Shown here: in pieces, positions 29,906 to 36,708 of the stretch
Layout: each line of letters begins with the position of its first letter
How positions within the stretch are numbered: position 1 is the first letter of the stretch
DNA from: an uncultured Acidimicrobiales bacterium
GTDB taxonomy: Bacteria; Actinomycetota; Acidimicrobiia; Acidimicrobiales; SZUA-35
NCBI GenBank assembly: GCA_937976305.1
Contig: CALJSB010000155.1
Location: 1-36,708 of the forward strand
Reading direction: 5' to 3'
DNA: 36,708 nt
Program-made: the position numbers and the translations under genes
Notes under the pieces: generated by a model
What the model saw: the letters and a program-made list of their open reading frames with translations, nothing else
Told to the model about the DNA's origin: nothing
The model's database searches: none

Positions 29906-31330
29906 GTGAAATCCTCAGTTGAAGCCCTCGAGGGCAACAAGGTCAAGCTGGTCGTCGAGGTAGACGAGGTCGAATTCGACACCGACGTCGATCAGGCCTT
30001 TCGGAAGCTCGCGAAGGAAGTTCGGTTGCCGGGCTTCCGACCGGGCAAGGCACCCCGCAAGGTGCTCGAAGCACACATCGGTTCAGAGTTCGCACGCCAA
30101 GAAGCGTTTCGCGATGGGCTGCCCAACTACTACGTCGAGGCTGTCAAGGAGCACGACGTCGACGTCATCGCTCCGCCCGAGATCGACATCACCGACGGTC
30201 AAGAGTCCGGCCCGGTGGTGTTCGACGCTGTCGTGGAGGTTCGTCCGAGCATCGAGATCTCCGACTACAACGGCTTTGAGCTCGAGATCCCGTCGCCGCT
30301 TGTCGACGAGGCCGAAATCGATGAGCAGATCGAGCGGATGCTCGGTCAGTACGGCACGCTCGAGGATGCCGACCGCCCGGCTGCTGACGGCGATCGTGTC
30401 TCGATCGACATCGAGGTGAAGCACGAGGGTGAGGCCGTCGACGGCCTCACCGCAGACGACTACCTGTACCAAGTTGGCATGGGAGCCGTTGTCCCCGAGA
30501 TGGATGAGCAACTCACGGGCGCTTCCGTGGGTGACGAGCTTTCGTTCGAGGCGGCGCACCCCGACGAGGAAGAAGAAGAGCCGCTGCACTTCTCGATCAA
30601 GGTCAAGGCCGTGCAAGAGACGGTCCTGCCGACACCTGATGACGATTGGGCCAAGGAGAACTCCGAGTTCGAGACGCTCGCTGAGCTGCGAGCCGATCTC
30701 AACAACCAACTTTCTCGTACCAAGATCAGCCAAGCTGTTGTGGCGCAACGCAATGCGGCTGCCGACAAGCTCGTCGAGCTCACGAACGACGACGATGTGC
30801 CTGAGGCGCTCGTCACGATGGAATTCGAAAACCGTGTGCAAGACATGTCGATGCGGTTGCAGGCCCAAGGCCTCGACTTCGAGCAGTTCCTGCAGTTCAG
30901 CGGGCAATCGCGCGACGATGCCCTCGCAGGGCTGCGTGACCAAGCCCTGCACAGCGCCAAGCTCGATTTGGCCCTGCGAGCGCTCGCCGGCCAGGAAAAC
31001 ATCGAGGTCAGCGATGCTGAGCTCGACGAGGAGTTCTCCAAGGTTGCCGAACAGGTTGGGCGCCCGCTCGAAGACATTCGCCAAGAATTTGCAGACGCTG
31101 GACAGCTCTCAGCGGTACGATCAGATCTGCAGAAGAGCAAGGCGTTGGACTGGATCATCGACAACTCTTCGATGGTTGACGAAGACGGAAACGCTGTTCA
31201 GGCCACTGATCTGGAAGAACCTGAAGACCCTCCCCAGCCAGCAGCCTCTGATCAGCAACAATCTGAGTCCGCCGATGCTGACACCGAGACTCAGGCCGAC
31301 GATGCAGGGTCCGAAGGAGACGACGAATGA
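29906..31330 (+). CDS. tig: Trigger factor
   Basis: The 474-residue ribosome-bound chaperone and prolyl isomerase shows the N-terminal ribosome-binding domain with the signature [13 protein letters not shown], the FKBP-like domain ([25 protein letters not shown]) and the helical C-terminal domain (residues ~260-430). It ends in an acidic Gln/Asp/Glu-rich tail usual for actinobacterial Tig. GTG 29906 is chosen because it follows a -10 box by 7 nt and begins just before the conserved [14 protein letters not shown]. The stop overlaps the clpP ATG as ATGA. Confidence 0.95.
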   Translation: MKSSVEALEGNKVKLVVEVDEVEFDTDVDQAFRKLAKEVRLPGFRPGKAPRKVLEAHIGSEFARQEAFRDGLPNYYVEAVKEHDVDVIAPPEIDITDGQESGPVVFDAVVEVRPSIEISDYNGFELEIPSPLVDEAEIDEQIERMLGQYGTLEDADRPAADGDRVSIDIEVKHEGEAVDGLTADDYLYQVGMGAVVPEMDEQLTGASVGDELSFEAAHPDEEEEEPLHFSIKVKAVQETVLPTPDDDWAKENSEFETLAELRADLNNQLSRTKISQAVVAQRNAAADKLVELTNDDDVPEALVTMEFENRVQDMSMRLQAQGLDFEQFLQFSGQSRDDALAGLRDQALHSAKLDLALRALAGQENIEVSDAELDEEFSKVAEQVGRPLEDIRQEFADAGQLSAVRSDLQKSKALDWIIDNSSMVDEDGNAVQATDLEEPEDPPQPAASDQQQSESADADTETQADDAGSEGDDE

Positions 31331-31977
31331 GCAACCCAGGTCCGATCGCTACCAACTACATGGTCCCGACGGTTGTTGAGCAAACAAACCGGGGCGAGCG
31401 AGCCTTCGACCTGTACTCACGTCTTCTGAAGGACAACATCATCTTCCTCGGCACGCCGATTGATGACACGGTCGCAAACCTGATTTGTGCCCAGCTGTTG
31501 CACCTCGAGTCAGAGAATCCCGAGCGTGACATCAGCATGTACATCAACTCGCCCGGTGGCGACATCAATGCACTGTTCGCGATCTACGACACGATGCAGT
31601 ACATCAAGCCAGATGTCACCACAATCTGCTTCGGCCAGGCTGCTTCTGCGGCCGCGGTGCTCTTGGCATCCGGCACCAACGGCAAGCGTCTCGCCTTGCC
31701 CAATGCACGGATCTTGCTGCACCAGCCCTACAGCGGGGCGCAGGGCCAAGTATCCGATCTCGAGATTGCCGCCAATGAGATCGAGCGTCTGAAGACCCAG
31801 CTCGAAAACGTCTTGGCCCAGCACACCGGCCAGACACAAGACAAGATCAAGAACGACACCGATCGCGACTTTGTCATGACGGCGGCTGAAGCGAAGGAAT
31901 ACGGTGTCATCGACGAAGTGATCGACGCGCGAGATGCCGTCGACACGAGCGGCCCGATTCGGGCCATCGAGAGCTGA
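31327..31977 (+). CDS. clpP: ATP-dependent Clp protease proteolytic subunit (ClpP2-like)
   Basis: The 216-residue protein carries the ClpP triad: S107 ([11 protein letters not shown]), H132 (ILLHQP) and an Asp near 181 (TDRDFVM). [11 protein letters not shown] and the N-terminal [15 protein letters not shown] resemble the ClpP2 type of actinobacteria. Together with ClpX it forms the ATP-dependent degradation machine. Many actinobacteria have clpP1-clpP2 in tandem here; only one copy is present. It overlaps tig by 4 nt, and clpX starts 14 nt after it. Confidence 0.95.
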   Translation: MSNPGPIATNYMVPTVVEQTNRGERAFDLYSRLLKDNIIFLGTPIDDTVANLICAQLLHLESENPERDISMYINSPGGDINALFAIYDTMQYIKPDVTTICFGQAASAAAVLLASGTNGKRLALPNARILLHQPYSGAQGQVSDLEIAANEIERLKTQLENVLAQHTGQTQDKIKNDTDRDFVMTAAEAKEYGVIDEVIDARDAVDTSGPIRAIES

Positions 31978-31991
31978 GGGGACGGAGCGAC

Positions 31992-33266
31992 GTGGCAAAG
32001 TTCGGTGAGGGCGGCGAACTACTCAAGTGCTCGTTCTGTGGAAAGAGCCAAAAACAAGTCAAGAAACTCATCGCCGGCCCTGGCGTCTACATCTGCGACG
32101 AGTGCATCGATCTCTGCAACGAGATCATCGAAGAAGAACTGGCTGAGGGAACCGAAGTCACGTTCGAAGAGCTGCCAAAGCCTCGCGAGATTTATGAGTT
32201 CCTGAACGACTATGTCGTGGGCCAAGAGCCGGCCAAGAAGGTGCTATCGGTAGCGGTCTACAACCACTACAAGCGCATCCAGCACGGCGCACAGGTTGCG
32301 GCAACGCCCGGTGGCGACGTCGAACTGTCGAAGTCAAACATCTTGATGATCGGCCCGACCGGCTGTGGCAAGACCTTCCTGGCGCAGACGCTGGCTCGGA
32401 TGCTGAACGTTCCTTTTGCGATCGCTGATGCAACAGCTCTCACCGAAGCCGGCTACGTCGGCGAAGACGTCGAGAACATCCTGCTCAAGCTGATTCAGGC
32501 TGCCGACTTCGATGTGAAGCGGGCCGAGACCGGGATCATCTACATCGACGAGATCGACAAGGTGGCCCGAAAGAGCGAGAACCCTTCGATTACGCGAGAT
32601 GTCTCTGGCGAAGGCGTGCAACAGGCGTTGCTGAAGATTCTCGAAGGCACCGTTGCATCGGTTCCGCCTCAGGGTGGCCGCAAGCATCCGCACCAAGACT
32701 TCATTCAGATCGACACCACCAACATCTTGTTCATTTGTGGTGGTGCCTTTGCTGGTATCGAAAGCATCGTCGAGAGTCGACTCGGCACGAAGTCAATCGG
32801 ATTCCGATCTGAGCTTTCCGCCGAAACCGAAGCTGCTGTGGTCGACGTGTTCAGCTCCGTGTTGCCTGAAGACCTCCTCAAGTTCGGTCTGATTCCAGAG
32901 TTCGTTGGCCGTTTGCCGGTCACGGGCACCGTGTCGAAGCTCAGTCGCGAAGCACTCGTGCAGATCCTCGTAGAGCCCAAGAACGCTCTGATCAAGCAGT
33001 ACCAAAAGTTCTTCGACATGGAAGACGTCGAGCTCGAACTCACCCAGGAAGCGCTCGACGCAATCGCCGACCAGGCCATGCTTCGGGGGACCGGTGCCCG
33101 TGGGCTCCGGGCCATCCTCGAAGAGGTGCTCCTCGACGTGATGTACGACCTGCCCGGGCGCGAAGACATCGGCCGCTGCGTGATCGACGCCGACACGGTG
33201 CTCGAAAACGTGAACCCGACGCTCGTCCCGCGTGACGAAGACGAGGGGCATCGGCGGGCCTCTTGA
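31992..33266 (+). CDS. clpX: Clp protease ATPase subunit ClpX
   Basis: The 424-residue unfoldase has the N-terminal zinc-binding domain (C13, C16, C35, C38), Walker A GPTGCGKT, Walker [10 protein letters not shown], pore loop GYVGEDVE and the arginine-finger region [11 protein letters not shown]. The IGF-loop equivalent that docks on ClpP appears as TKSIGFRSE. It unfolds tagged proteins for ClpP. GTG 31992 has GGAG at good spacing. The stop overlaps the folC TTG (TTGA). Confidence 0.96.
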   Translation: MAKFGEGGELLKCSFCGKSQKQVKKLIAGPGVYICDECIDLCNEIIEEELAEGTEVTFEELPKPREIYEFLNDYVVGQEPAKKVLSVAVYNHYKRIQHGAQVAATPGGDVELSKSNILMIGPTGCGKTFLAQTLARMLNVPFAIADATALTEAGYVGEDVENILLKLIQAADFDVKRAETGIIYIDEIDKVARKSENPSITRDVSGEGVQQALLKILEGTVASVPPQGGRKHPHQDFIQIDTTNILFICGGAFAGIESIVESRLGTKSIGFRSELSAETEAAVVDVFSSVLPEDLLKFGLIPEFVGRLPVTGTVSKLSREALVQILVEPKNALIKQYQKFFDMEDVELELTQEALDAIADQAMLRGTGARGLRAILEEVLLDVMYDLPGREDIGRCVIDADTVLENVNPTLVPRDEDEGHRRAS

Positions 33267-34597
33267 GTTTCGATTTCCGCCAGGCGGTCGCGTACCTCGA
33301 TGCGCACACGAATCTGGAGGGCAAGCGAGAAGCGGGTTCCACCCCAGCTCTACCCACTGCGGGAAAGACCGACGGTTTGAGCGTCGGGCCGATGCGCGAG
33401 CTGATGGCAGCCCTAGGTGACCCACACCTGGCCTATCGCACGATTCACATCACGGGAACAAACGGCAAAGGCTCGGTGACCCGCTACACCTCGGCAATGC
33501 TCGAGGCCACTGGGCTGTCGGTCGGCACGTTCACGAGCCCAAATCTCGAGCGTCTCAACGAACGCATTGCCTACAACGGCGAGATGATCTCTGACGACGA
33601 GTTCGCCCGGATCATGACCCTGCTCTCCAGCGTCGAGCCGATGCTCGAGCAGACGCCAGGTCGCTGGGATCTTCTCAGCGCAGCTGCTCTCACGTGGTTC
33701 GCCGATCTCGGGGTCGATGTGGGAGTGATCGAGGTCGGCATGTTGGGCCGGTACGACTCAACCAACGTGGTCGAATCCGACGTCGCCGTCTTGACGAACA
33801 TCGGCAAGGATCACACCGACGGCGAAGCGGGCTGGCAGCGCCAGATTGCCAACGAGAAGGCCGGCATCATCAAGCCAACAAGCCATGTCGTATTGGGGCG
33901 TCGCTTTGGCGAGTTGCGCTCGGAAATCGACGCCGAAGAGTCTCGTGGTGTCTACGAAGCCGGTACTGACTTCGAGCTGGTGTCCAACGCAATAGCGCTC
34001 GGGGGCCGCTTGTGTTCCGTGCAGACCCCGTACGGCCTCCAAGAAGATGTGTTCATCCCCGTACACGGCGAACATCAAGGTGAGAACCTGGCGACGGCAA
34101 TCGTGGCCACCGAGACATTCTTCGATCGTGCGCTCGACACCGATCTCATCCGAGAGGCACTCGAAGAGATCGAGATTCCCGGTCGGTTCGAAGTCATCGC
34201 TCGGGAGCCCACGGTGATTCTCGATGGCGGCCACAATCCCGATGGCGTTCGAACCGCCCGCCACACGCTCGAAACAGAGTTCGCCCGAATCGGGTCGTGG
34301 ATTCTGGTGTTTGGCATGTTGACCGGACGAGACCACGTTGAGATGCTCGAAGCCATTGAGGCAACCGACTTTGACGCGGTGATTCTCACTCAGCCCACCT
34401 GGTCGAGGTCCGTCCCCGCCGCCGAACTCGGGGTTGCTGCGAAGTCCATCGGTATCGAGCCCGAGGTGATCCCCGATCCCGTCGAAGCATTTCTGCGGGC
34501 CAAGTCGGTCGCAGGATCAGACGATGTGATTCTTGTTGTCGGCAGCCTGTATCTGATTGGTGACATCCGTCCGACTGCCCGGTCGATACAGACCTAA
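33263..34597 (+). CDS. folC: Folylpolyglutamate synthase / dihydrofolate synthase
   Basis: The 444-residue Mur-ligase-family enzyme adds glutamate to folates in the cytoplasm. Motifs: [19 protein letters not shown] (P-loop), [45 protein letters not shown] and [11 protein letters not shown]. Residues ~20-38 ([19 protein letters not shown]) look longer than the corresponding FolC loop. TTG 33263 is taken because it overlaps the clpX stop and precedes the conserved N-terminus [10 protein letters not shown]. It ends the tig-clpP-clpX-folC transcript. Confidence 0.93.
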   Translation: MSFDFRQAVAYLDAHTNLEGKREAGSTPALPTAGKTDGLSVGPMRELMAALGDPHLAYRTIHITGTNGKGSVTRYTSAMLEATGLSVGTFTSPNLERLNERIAYNGEMISDDEFARIMTLLSSVEPMLEQTPGRWDLLSAAALTWFADLGVDVGVIEVGMLGRYDSTNVVESDVAVLTNIGKDHTDGEAGWQRQIANEKAGIIKPTSHVVLGRRFGELRSEIDAEESRGVYEAGTDFELVSNAIALGGRLCSVQTPYGLQEDVFIPVHGEHQGENLATAIVATETFFDRALDTDLIREALEEIEIPGRFEVIAREPTVILDGGHNPDGVRTARHTLETEFARIGSWILVFGMLTGRDHVEMLEAIEATDFDAVILTQPTWSRSVPAAELGVAAKSIGIEPEVIPDPVEAFLRAKSVAGSDDVILVVGSLYLIGDIRPTARSIQT

Positions 34598-34666
34598 CGG
34601 CATCATCTTGGCGTCGGGTGTGTGCTCAGGGTCGCCCGCTCGGCTGGGTCACGTTGCCCAGCACAC

Positions 34667-34672
34667 TAAAGT
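34667..34672 (+). promoter_or_regulatory. Candidate -10 box for the pilin-like lectin gene
   Basis: TAAAGT would start transcription near 34679, giving a leader of ~22 nt before GTG 34702. An inverted repeat GTGTGCT/AGCACAC (34620-34626, 34660-34666) lies directly upstream. The -35 is not clear. Confidence 0.35.
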
Positions 34673-34701
34673 GCGCGTGTCCTCGGTCCGATGCGTAGAG
34701 G

Positions 34702-35937
34702 GTGACTTCTCCGAGGACTGCCTACGCCCGGCGCATTGACCGGCTGAAAAGCTCAAGCCAGCGCGGTGCGACCCTCACCGGTTACGCATTGCTCGTTGCC
34801 CTTCTGACGGTGACCAGTCTGGCCGCTATTGAAGCGCTCGGGAGCACCTCGAGCGACTATCTCGACGAGACCGGCGAACAGGTCGGTACGGCGCGTCAAT
34901 CGAAGTTTGATGCCAACGCTGGTGCCCCCGGTGGCGGTGGCGGTGGCGGTGGCGGTGCTCCTGGAACTGGCGTTGTGCCCCCGGGGCCTGCGACCGTCTT
35001 CCCTCCGGGCATCCCGACGCCACCTGGCGTACCAGCCCCCACGCTGGTGAGCGGCGATATTGTCTTCCCAACCGGCGGTGGTGTCCCCCCAACCGCCGAC
35101 TTGAGCGGAAACGGCCCGTGGGACGACGACCAGTACAGCTTCATCTTCACCGAAGCGACCTGGACCCAGGTCGGACCGTTGACGGTTGCTGGCGAAACTG
35201 GTCCGATCGTTCTCCAAGATGGCGTGACGTACTGCTCGTACATCTATCACTTTTCTCCAGTGGTGAACGAAGCTTTCAGCCCGCCGACCACCATTGATTT
35301 CCAACACACGGTTGTTGGTGTTGCCGGGTCCACAGCGGCGATGGAAGCAACTGACGACATCACGCCAAACGAGGGCAGCTACGCCCCGACGTCGGCCTAC
35401 CCCCACGACTTCGAGAACAACGACAACGTCTCGGTCAACGGGAGTGAAGTGACCTTTGATGTGTACGCCGTCACAAACGGTGCCGACAACGCTCGCATCA
35501 TCACCGAGTGCCCTGGCCCCGCGCCGGCTGGTCCGACTCCAGTGTTGACGAATGGCTCAGCTGAGTCCGGTCACGCTCCTGGGATGTGTCTTGTCGAGAG
35601 CGCAGGCGTGCTTGCGCAGCGTCCGTGCGACAACACCCAGGCCGATCAGCAGTGGGACGTGAACGACTACGGCGGTGGCGTCGCCGAGATCGTCTCGCAC
35701 AACGGTCTCTGCCTCGGTGTGGCTGGCCACGGCAACTCAAACGATGACCTCGTGGTTGAGGTTCCATGCGGCAGCCCGTCATCCACCTGGACCCTCACTG
35801 GTGCGCCTTCGCTCGTCGAGAACATCAATGCTCCAGGCAAGTGCATGGACGTACCCGGTAGCGCTACGGGTGACGTCGACCTCATCATCTTTGATTGCCA
35901 TGGCGGCCCAAACCAGACGTTCAACTTCCAACCCTGA
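34702..35937 (+). CDS. Pilin-like N-terminus fused to a ricin B-type lectin domain
   Basis: The 411-residue protein opens with a basic leader ending QRG, then ATLTGYALLVALLTVTSLAA, a class III prepilin-like segment (cleavage after G22), but Gly replaces the usual Glu at +5. A Gly run and Pro-rich linker (~residues 72-115) follow, then a beta-rich region, then a ricin-type beta-trefoil (last ~130 residues) with QADQQWDV (QxW), GLCLGVAG and GKCMDVPGS repeats. It is probably a cell-surface or pilus-tip sugar binder. GTG 34702 has no clear Shine-Dalgarno. It is transcribed apart from folC. Confidence 0.75.
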   Translation: MTSPRTAYARRIDRLKSSSQRGATLTGYALLVALLTVTSLAAIEALGSTSSDYLDETGEQVGTARQSKFDANAGAPGGGGGGGGGAPGTGVVPPGPATVFPPGIPTPPGVPAPTLVSGDIVFPTGGGVPPTADLSGNGPWDDDQYSFIFTEATWTQVGPLTVAGETGPIVLQDGVTYCSYIYHFSPVVNEAFSPPTTIDFQHTVVGVAGSTAAMEATDDITPNEGSYAPTSAYPHDFENNDNVSVNGSEVTFDVYAVTNGADNARIITECPGPAPAGPTPVLTNGSAESGHAPGMCLVESAGVLAQRPCDNTQADQQWDVNDYGGGVAEIVSHNGLCLGVAGHGNSNDDLVVEVPCGSPSSTWTLTGAPSLVENINAPGKCMDVPGSATGDVDLIIFDCHGGPNQTFNFQP

Positions 35938-35964
35938 GAACACCGTGGAGAGTTGGCAACGCAC

Positions 35965-35970
35965 TAGCCT
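35965..35970 (+). promoter_or_regulatory. Leaderless -10 box for ndk
   Basis: TAGCCT ends 6 nt before GTG 35977, with no Shine-Dalgarno. Confidence 0.6.
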
Positions 35971-35976
35971 GTCGGC

Positions 35977-36384
35977 GTGAGCAGAACCCTCGTCATTTGC
36001 AAGCCCGATGCCGTCGAGCGTGGTCTCGTCGGTGAGATCCTGAACCGGTTTGAGCGGAAGGGGTTGACCATTGCTGCCGCCGAACTTCGGCTGCTCGATG
36101 GTGACACACTGGCTCAGCACTACGAAGAGCATGTCGGCAAGGGTTTCTACGATGATCTCGTTGCCTTCATGAGCCGCAGCCCCGCGTTGGTAGCGGTCAT
36201 TGAGGGACCAGATGACACGTTCGCAATCGTGCGGACCCTCATGGGTCCGACCAATCCGGCTGAGGCCCCTCCTGGCACGATCCGTGGCGATTTCGGCACG
36301 ATCATGACCGAGAACCTCGTGCACGGATCCGACGCCAACGAGTCAGCCGAGCGCGAAATCGGCATCTTCTTCCCGGGCCTGTAA
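35977..36384 (+). CDS. ndk: Nucleoside diphosphate kinase
   Basis: The 136-residue enzyme starts TLVICKPDAVERGLVGEIL and has the phosphorylated His 116 in NLVHGSDANESAEREI. It transfers phosphate between nucleoside di- and triphosphates in the cytoplasm. Length and all motifs are standard. The GTG start is fixed by the -10 box 6 nt upstream. Confidence 0.97.
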   Translation: MSRTLVICKPDAVERGLVGEILNRFERKGLTIAAAELRLLDGDTLAQHYEEHVGKGFYDDLVAFMSRSPALVAVIEGPDDTFAIVRTLMGPTNPAEAPPGTIRGDFGTIMTENLVHGSDANESAEREIGIFFPGL

Positions 36385-36440
36385 CTGTTACTGCCCTCCG
36401 GGCGGGCCGTTGCGCACGGAGCGCTATTGCATTGGGCGTC

Positions 36441-36560
36441 GGCTTCGCCGAGCCGCTACTCGCGATCGAGTCACGAGCGGAACGGAGCCTTGGCTTCGCC
36501 GAGCCGCTACTCGCGATCGAGTCACGAGCGGAACGGAGCCTTGGCTTCGCCGAGCCGCTA
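36441..36560. repeat. 51-bp tandem repeat, 2.4 copies
   Basis: The units at 36441-36491 and 36492-36542 are identical, and a third starts at 36543 and matches for 18 bp. Each unit contains ACTCG-cgat-CGAGT and GGCT/AGCC inverted repeats, so it can fold on both strands. Open frames across it encode the same repeated peptide and are not credible genes. The rest of 36385-36708 holds short GCCCTCCGGGC hairpins at both ends and no gene I can support. Confidence 0.9.
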
Positions 36561-36708
36561 ACCGGTTGGCGCCAGCGGTGCGCCGCTGCTGCGGGTCCAG
36601 CTCCGCAAGCTCCGCTGGCCAAGTCCTCGCCTGCGTCGCCCCACTGACCCCCACTTCATGTACGGCCCTCCGGGCTGGCTCGTCCCTCGCCACGCGTTCG
36701 TGACGCGG

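Noticed and set aside
30083-31084. Long minus-strand open frame inside tig
   Set aside because: Antisense shadow of a well-identified gene.
33325-33372. A tRNA gene inside folC
   Set aside because: Only fragments of D- and T-arm-like sequence; no anticodon arm or acceptor stem.
36410-36703. Open frames across the 51-bp repeats
   Set aside because: Each frame just repeats a 17-residue peptide because 51 is a multiple of 3; no start signals.
1-36708. CRISPR array, insertion sequence, prophage or riboswitch
   Set aside because: I saw no regularly spaced repeats with spacers, no transposase or integrase, no phage structural genes and no recognisable riboswitch leader.

Overview
The window is GC-rich and uses many GTG and TTG starts. 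Gene order (trigger factor, ClpP, ClpX, FolC, Ndk), an HelD RNA-polymerase recycler, two Flp-pilin-like proteins and a partial aerobic CO dehydrogenase operon all suggest a free-living, probably aquatic or marine actinobacterium. Acidimicrobiia (Ilumatobacter-like) is my best guess, made from protein character and not from a database search. Much of the window lacks Shine-Dalgarno sequences. Many genes that begin a transcript instead have a TANNNT -10 box ending 6-7 nt before the start codon, which is the signature of leaderless mRNA.

Layout. 2-3525 (+): end of a CO dehydrogenase operon (coxL C-terminus, an XdhC/CoxF-type maturation protein with a YHS tail, coxD, coxE). 3569-8317 (+): a tightly overlapping five-gene operon for a predicted cell-surface system. 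It encodes a DUF4214 exported protein, a MauE-like membrane protein, a MauD-like thioredoxin, a Tat-exported 12-cysteine protein that resembles methylamine dehydrogenase light chain fused to a cell-wall-binding-repeat-like region, and a multi-spanning membrane protein. The frame of the last gene is interrupted by one TGA exactly where a CcdA-like Ser-Pro-Cys motif would be expected. A hairpin with a GGUC loop follows this TGA, so it may encode selenocysteine. 8348-9601: an lldD-like flavin dehydrogenase. 9546-10740 (-): a MerR-controlled operon with a perfect 24-bp operator of SoxR-box type. 10823-13070: an adenosine-deaminase-family protein with altered active-site residues, and a convergent MFS transporter. 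13128-13840: a leaderless 31-codon ORF coupled to engB. 13982-18052: a DUF1932 oxidoreductase (+), then a minus-strand operon of a glutamine amidotransferase, an amidohydrolase and a CobW GTPase. 18153-20586: helD. 20622-21899 (-): an alpha/beta hydrolase fused to shikimate kinase. 21992-25231: an AAA+ ATPase, a geranylgeranyl-reductase-type flavoprotein and an FKBP isomerase. 25320-25615: a Flp-like pilin and tRNA-Gly. 25685-29571: a DMSP-lyase-like cupin, then a two-gene CHAT-protease module. 29652-29725: tRNA-Pro. 29893-34597: tig-clpP-clpX-folC. 34667-36384: a pilin-like N-terminus joined to a ricin-type lectin, and ndk. 36441-36560: 51-bp tandem repeats in an otherwise empty end.

How the genes work together. 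The cox genes process and insert the Mo-Cu centre of CO dehydrogenase. The 3.6-8.3 kb operon looks like a dedicated oxidative-folding line for a disulfide-rich surface protein, with MauE, MauD and the candidate selenocysteine membrane protein moving electrons across the membrane. The tig-clpP-clpX block is the standard protein-quality-control unit. The most unusual items are the candidate UGA-encoded selenocysteine, the light-chain/wall-binding fusion, the hydrolase/shikimate kinase fusion, the leaderless leader peptide before engB and the CHAT module.
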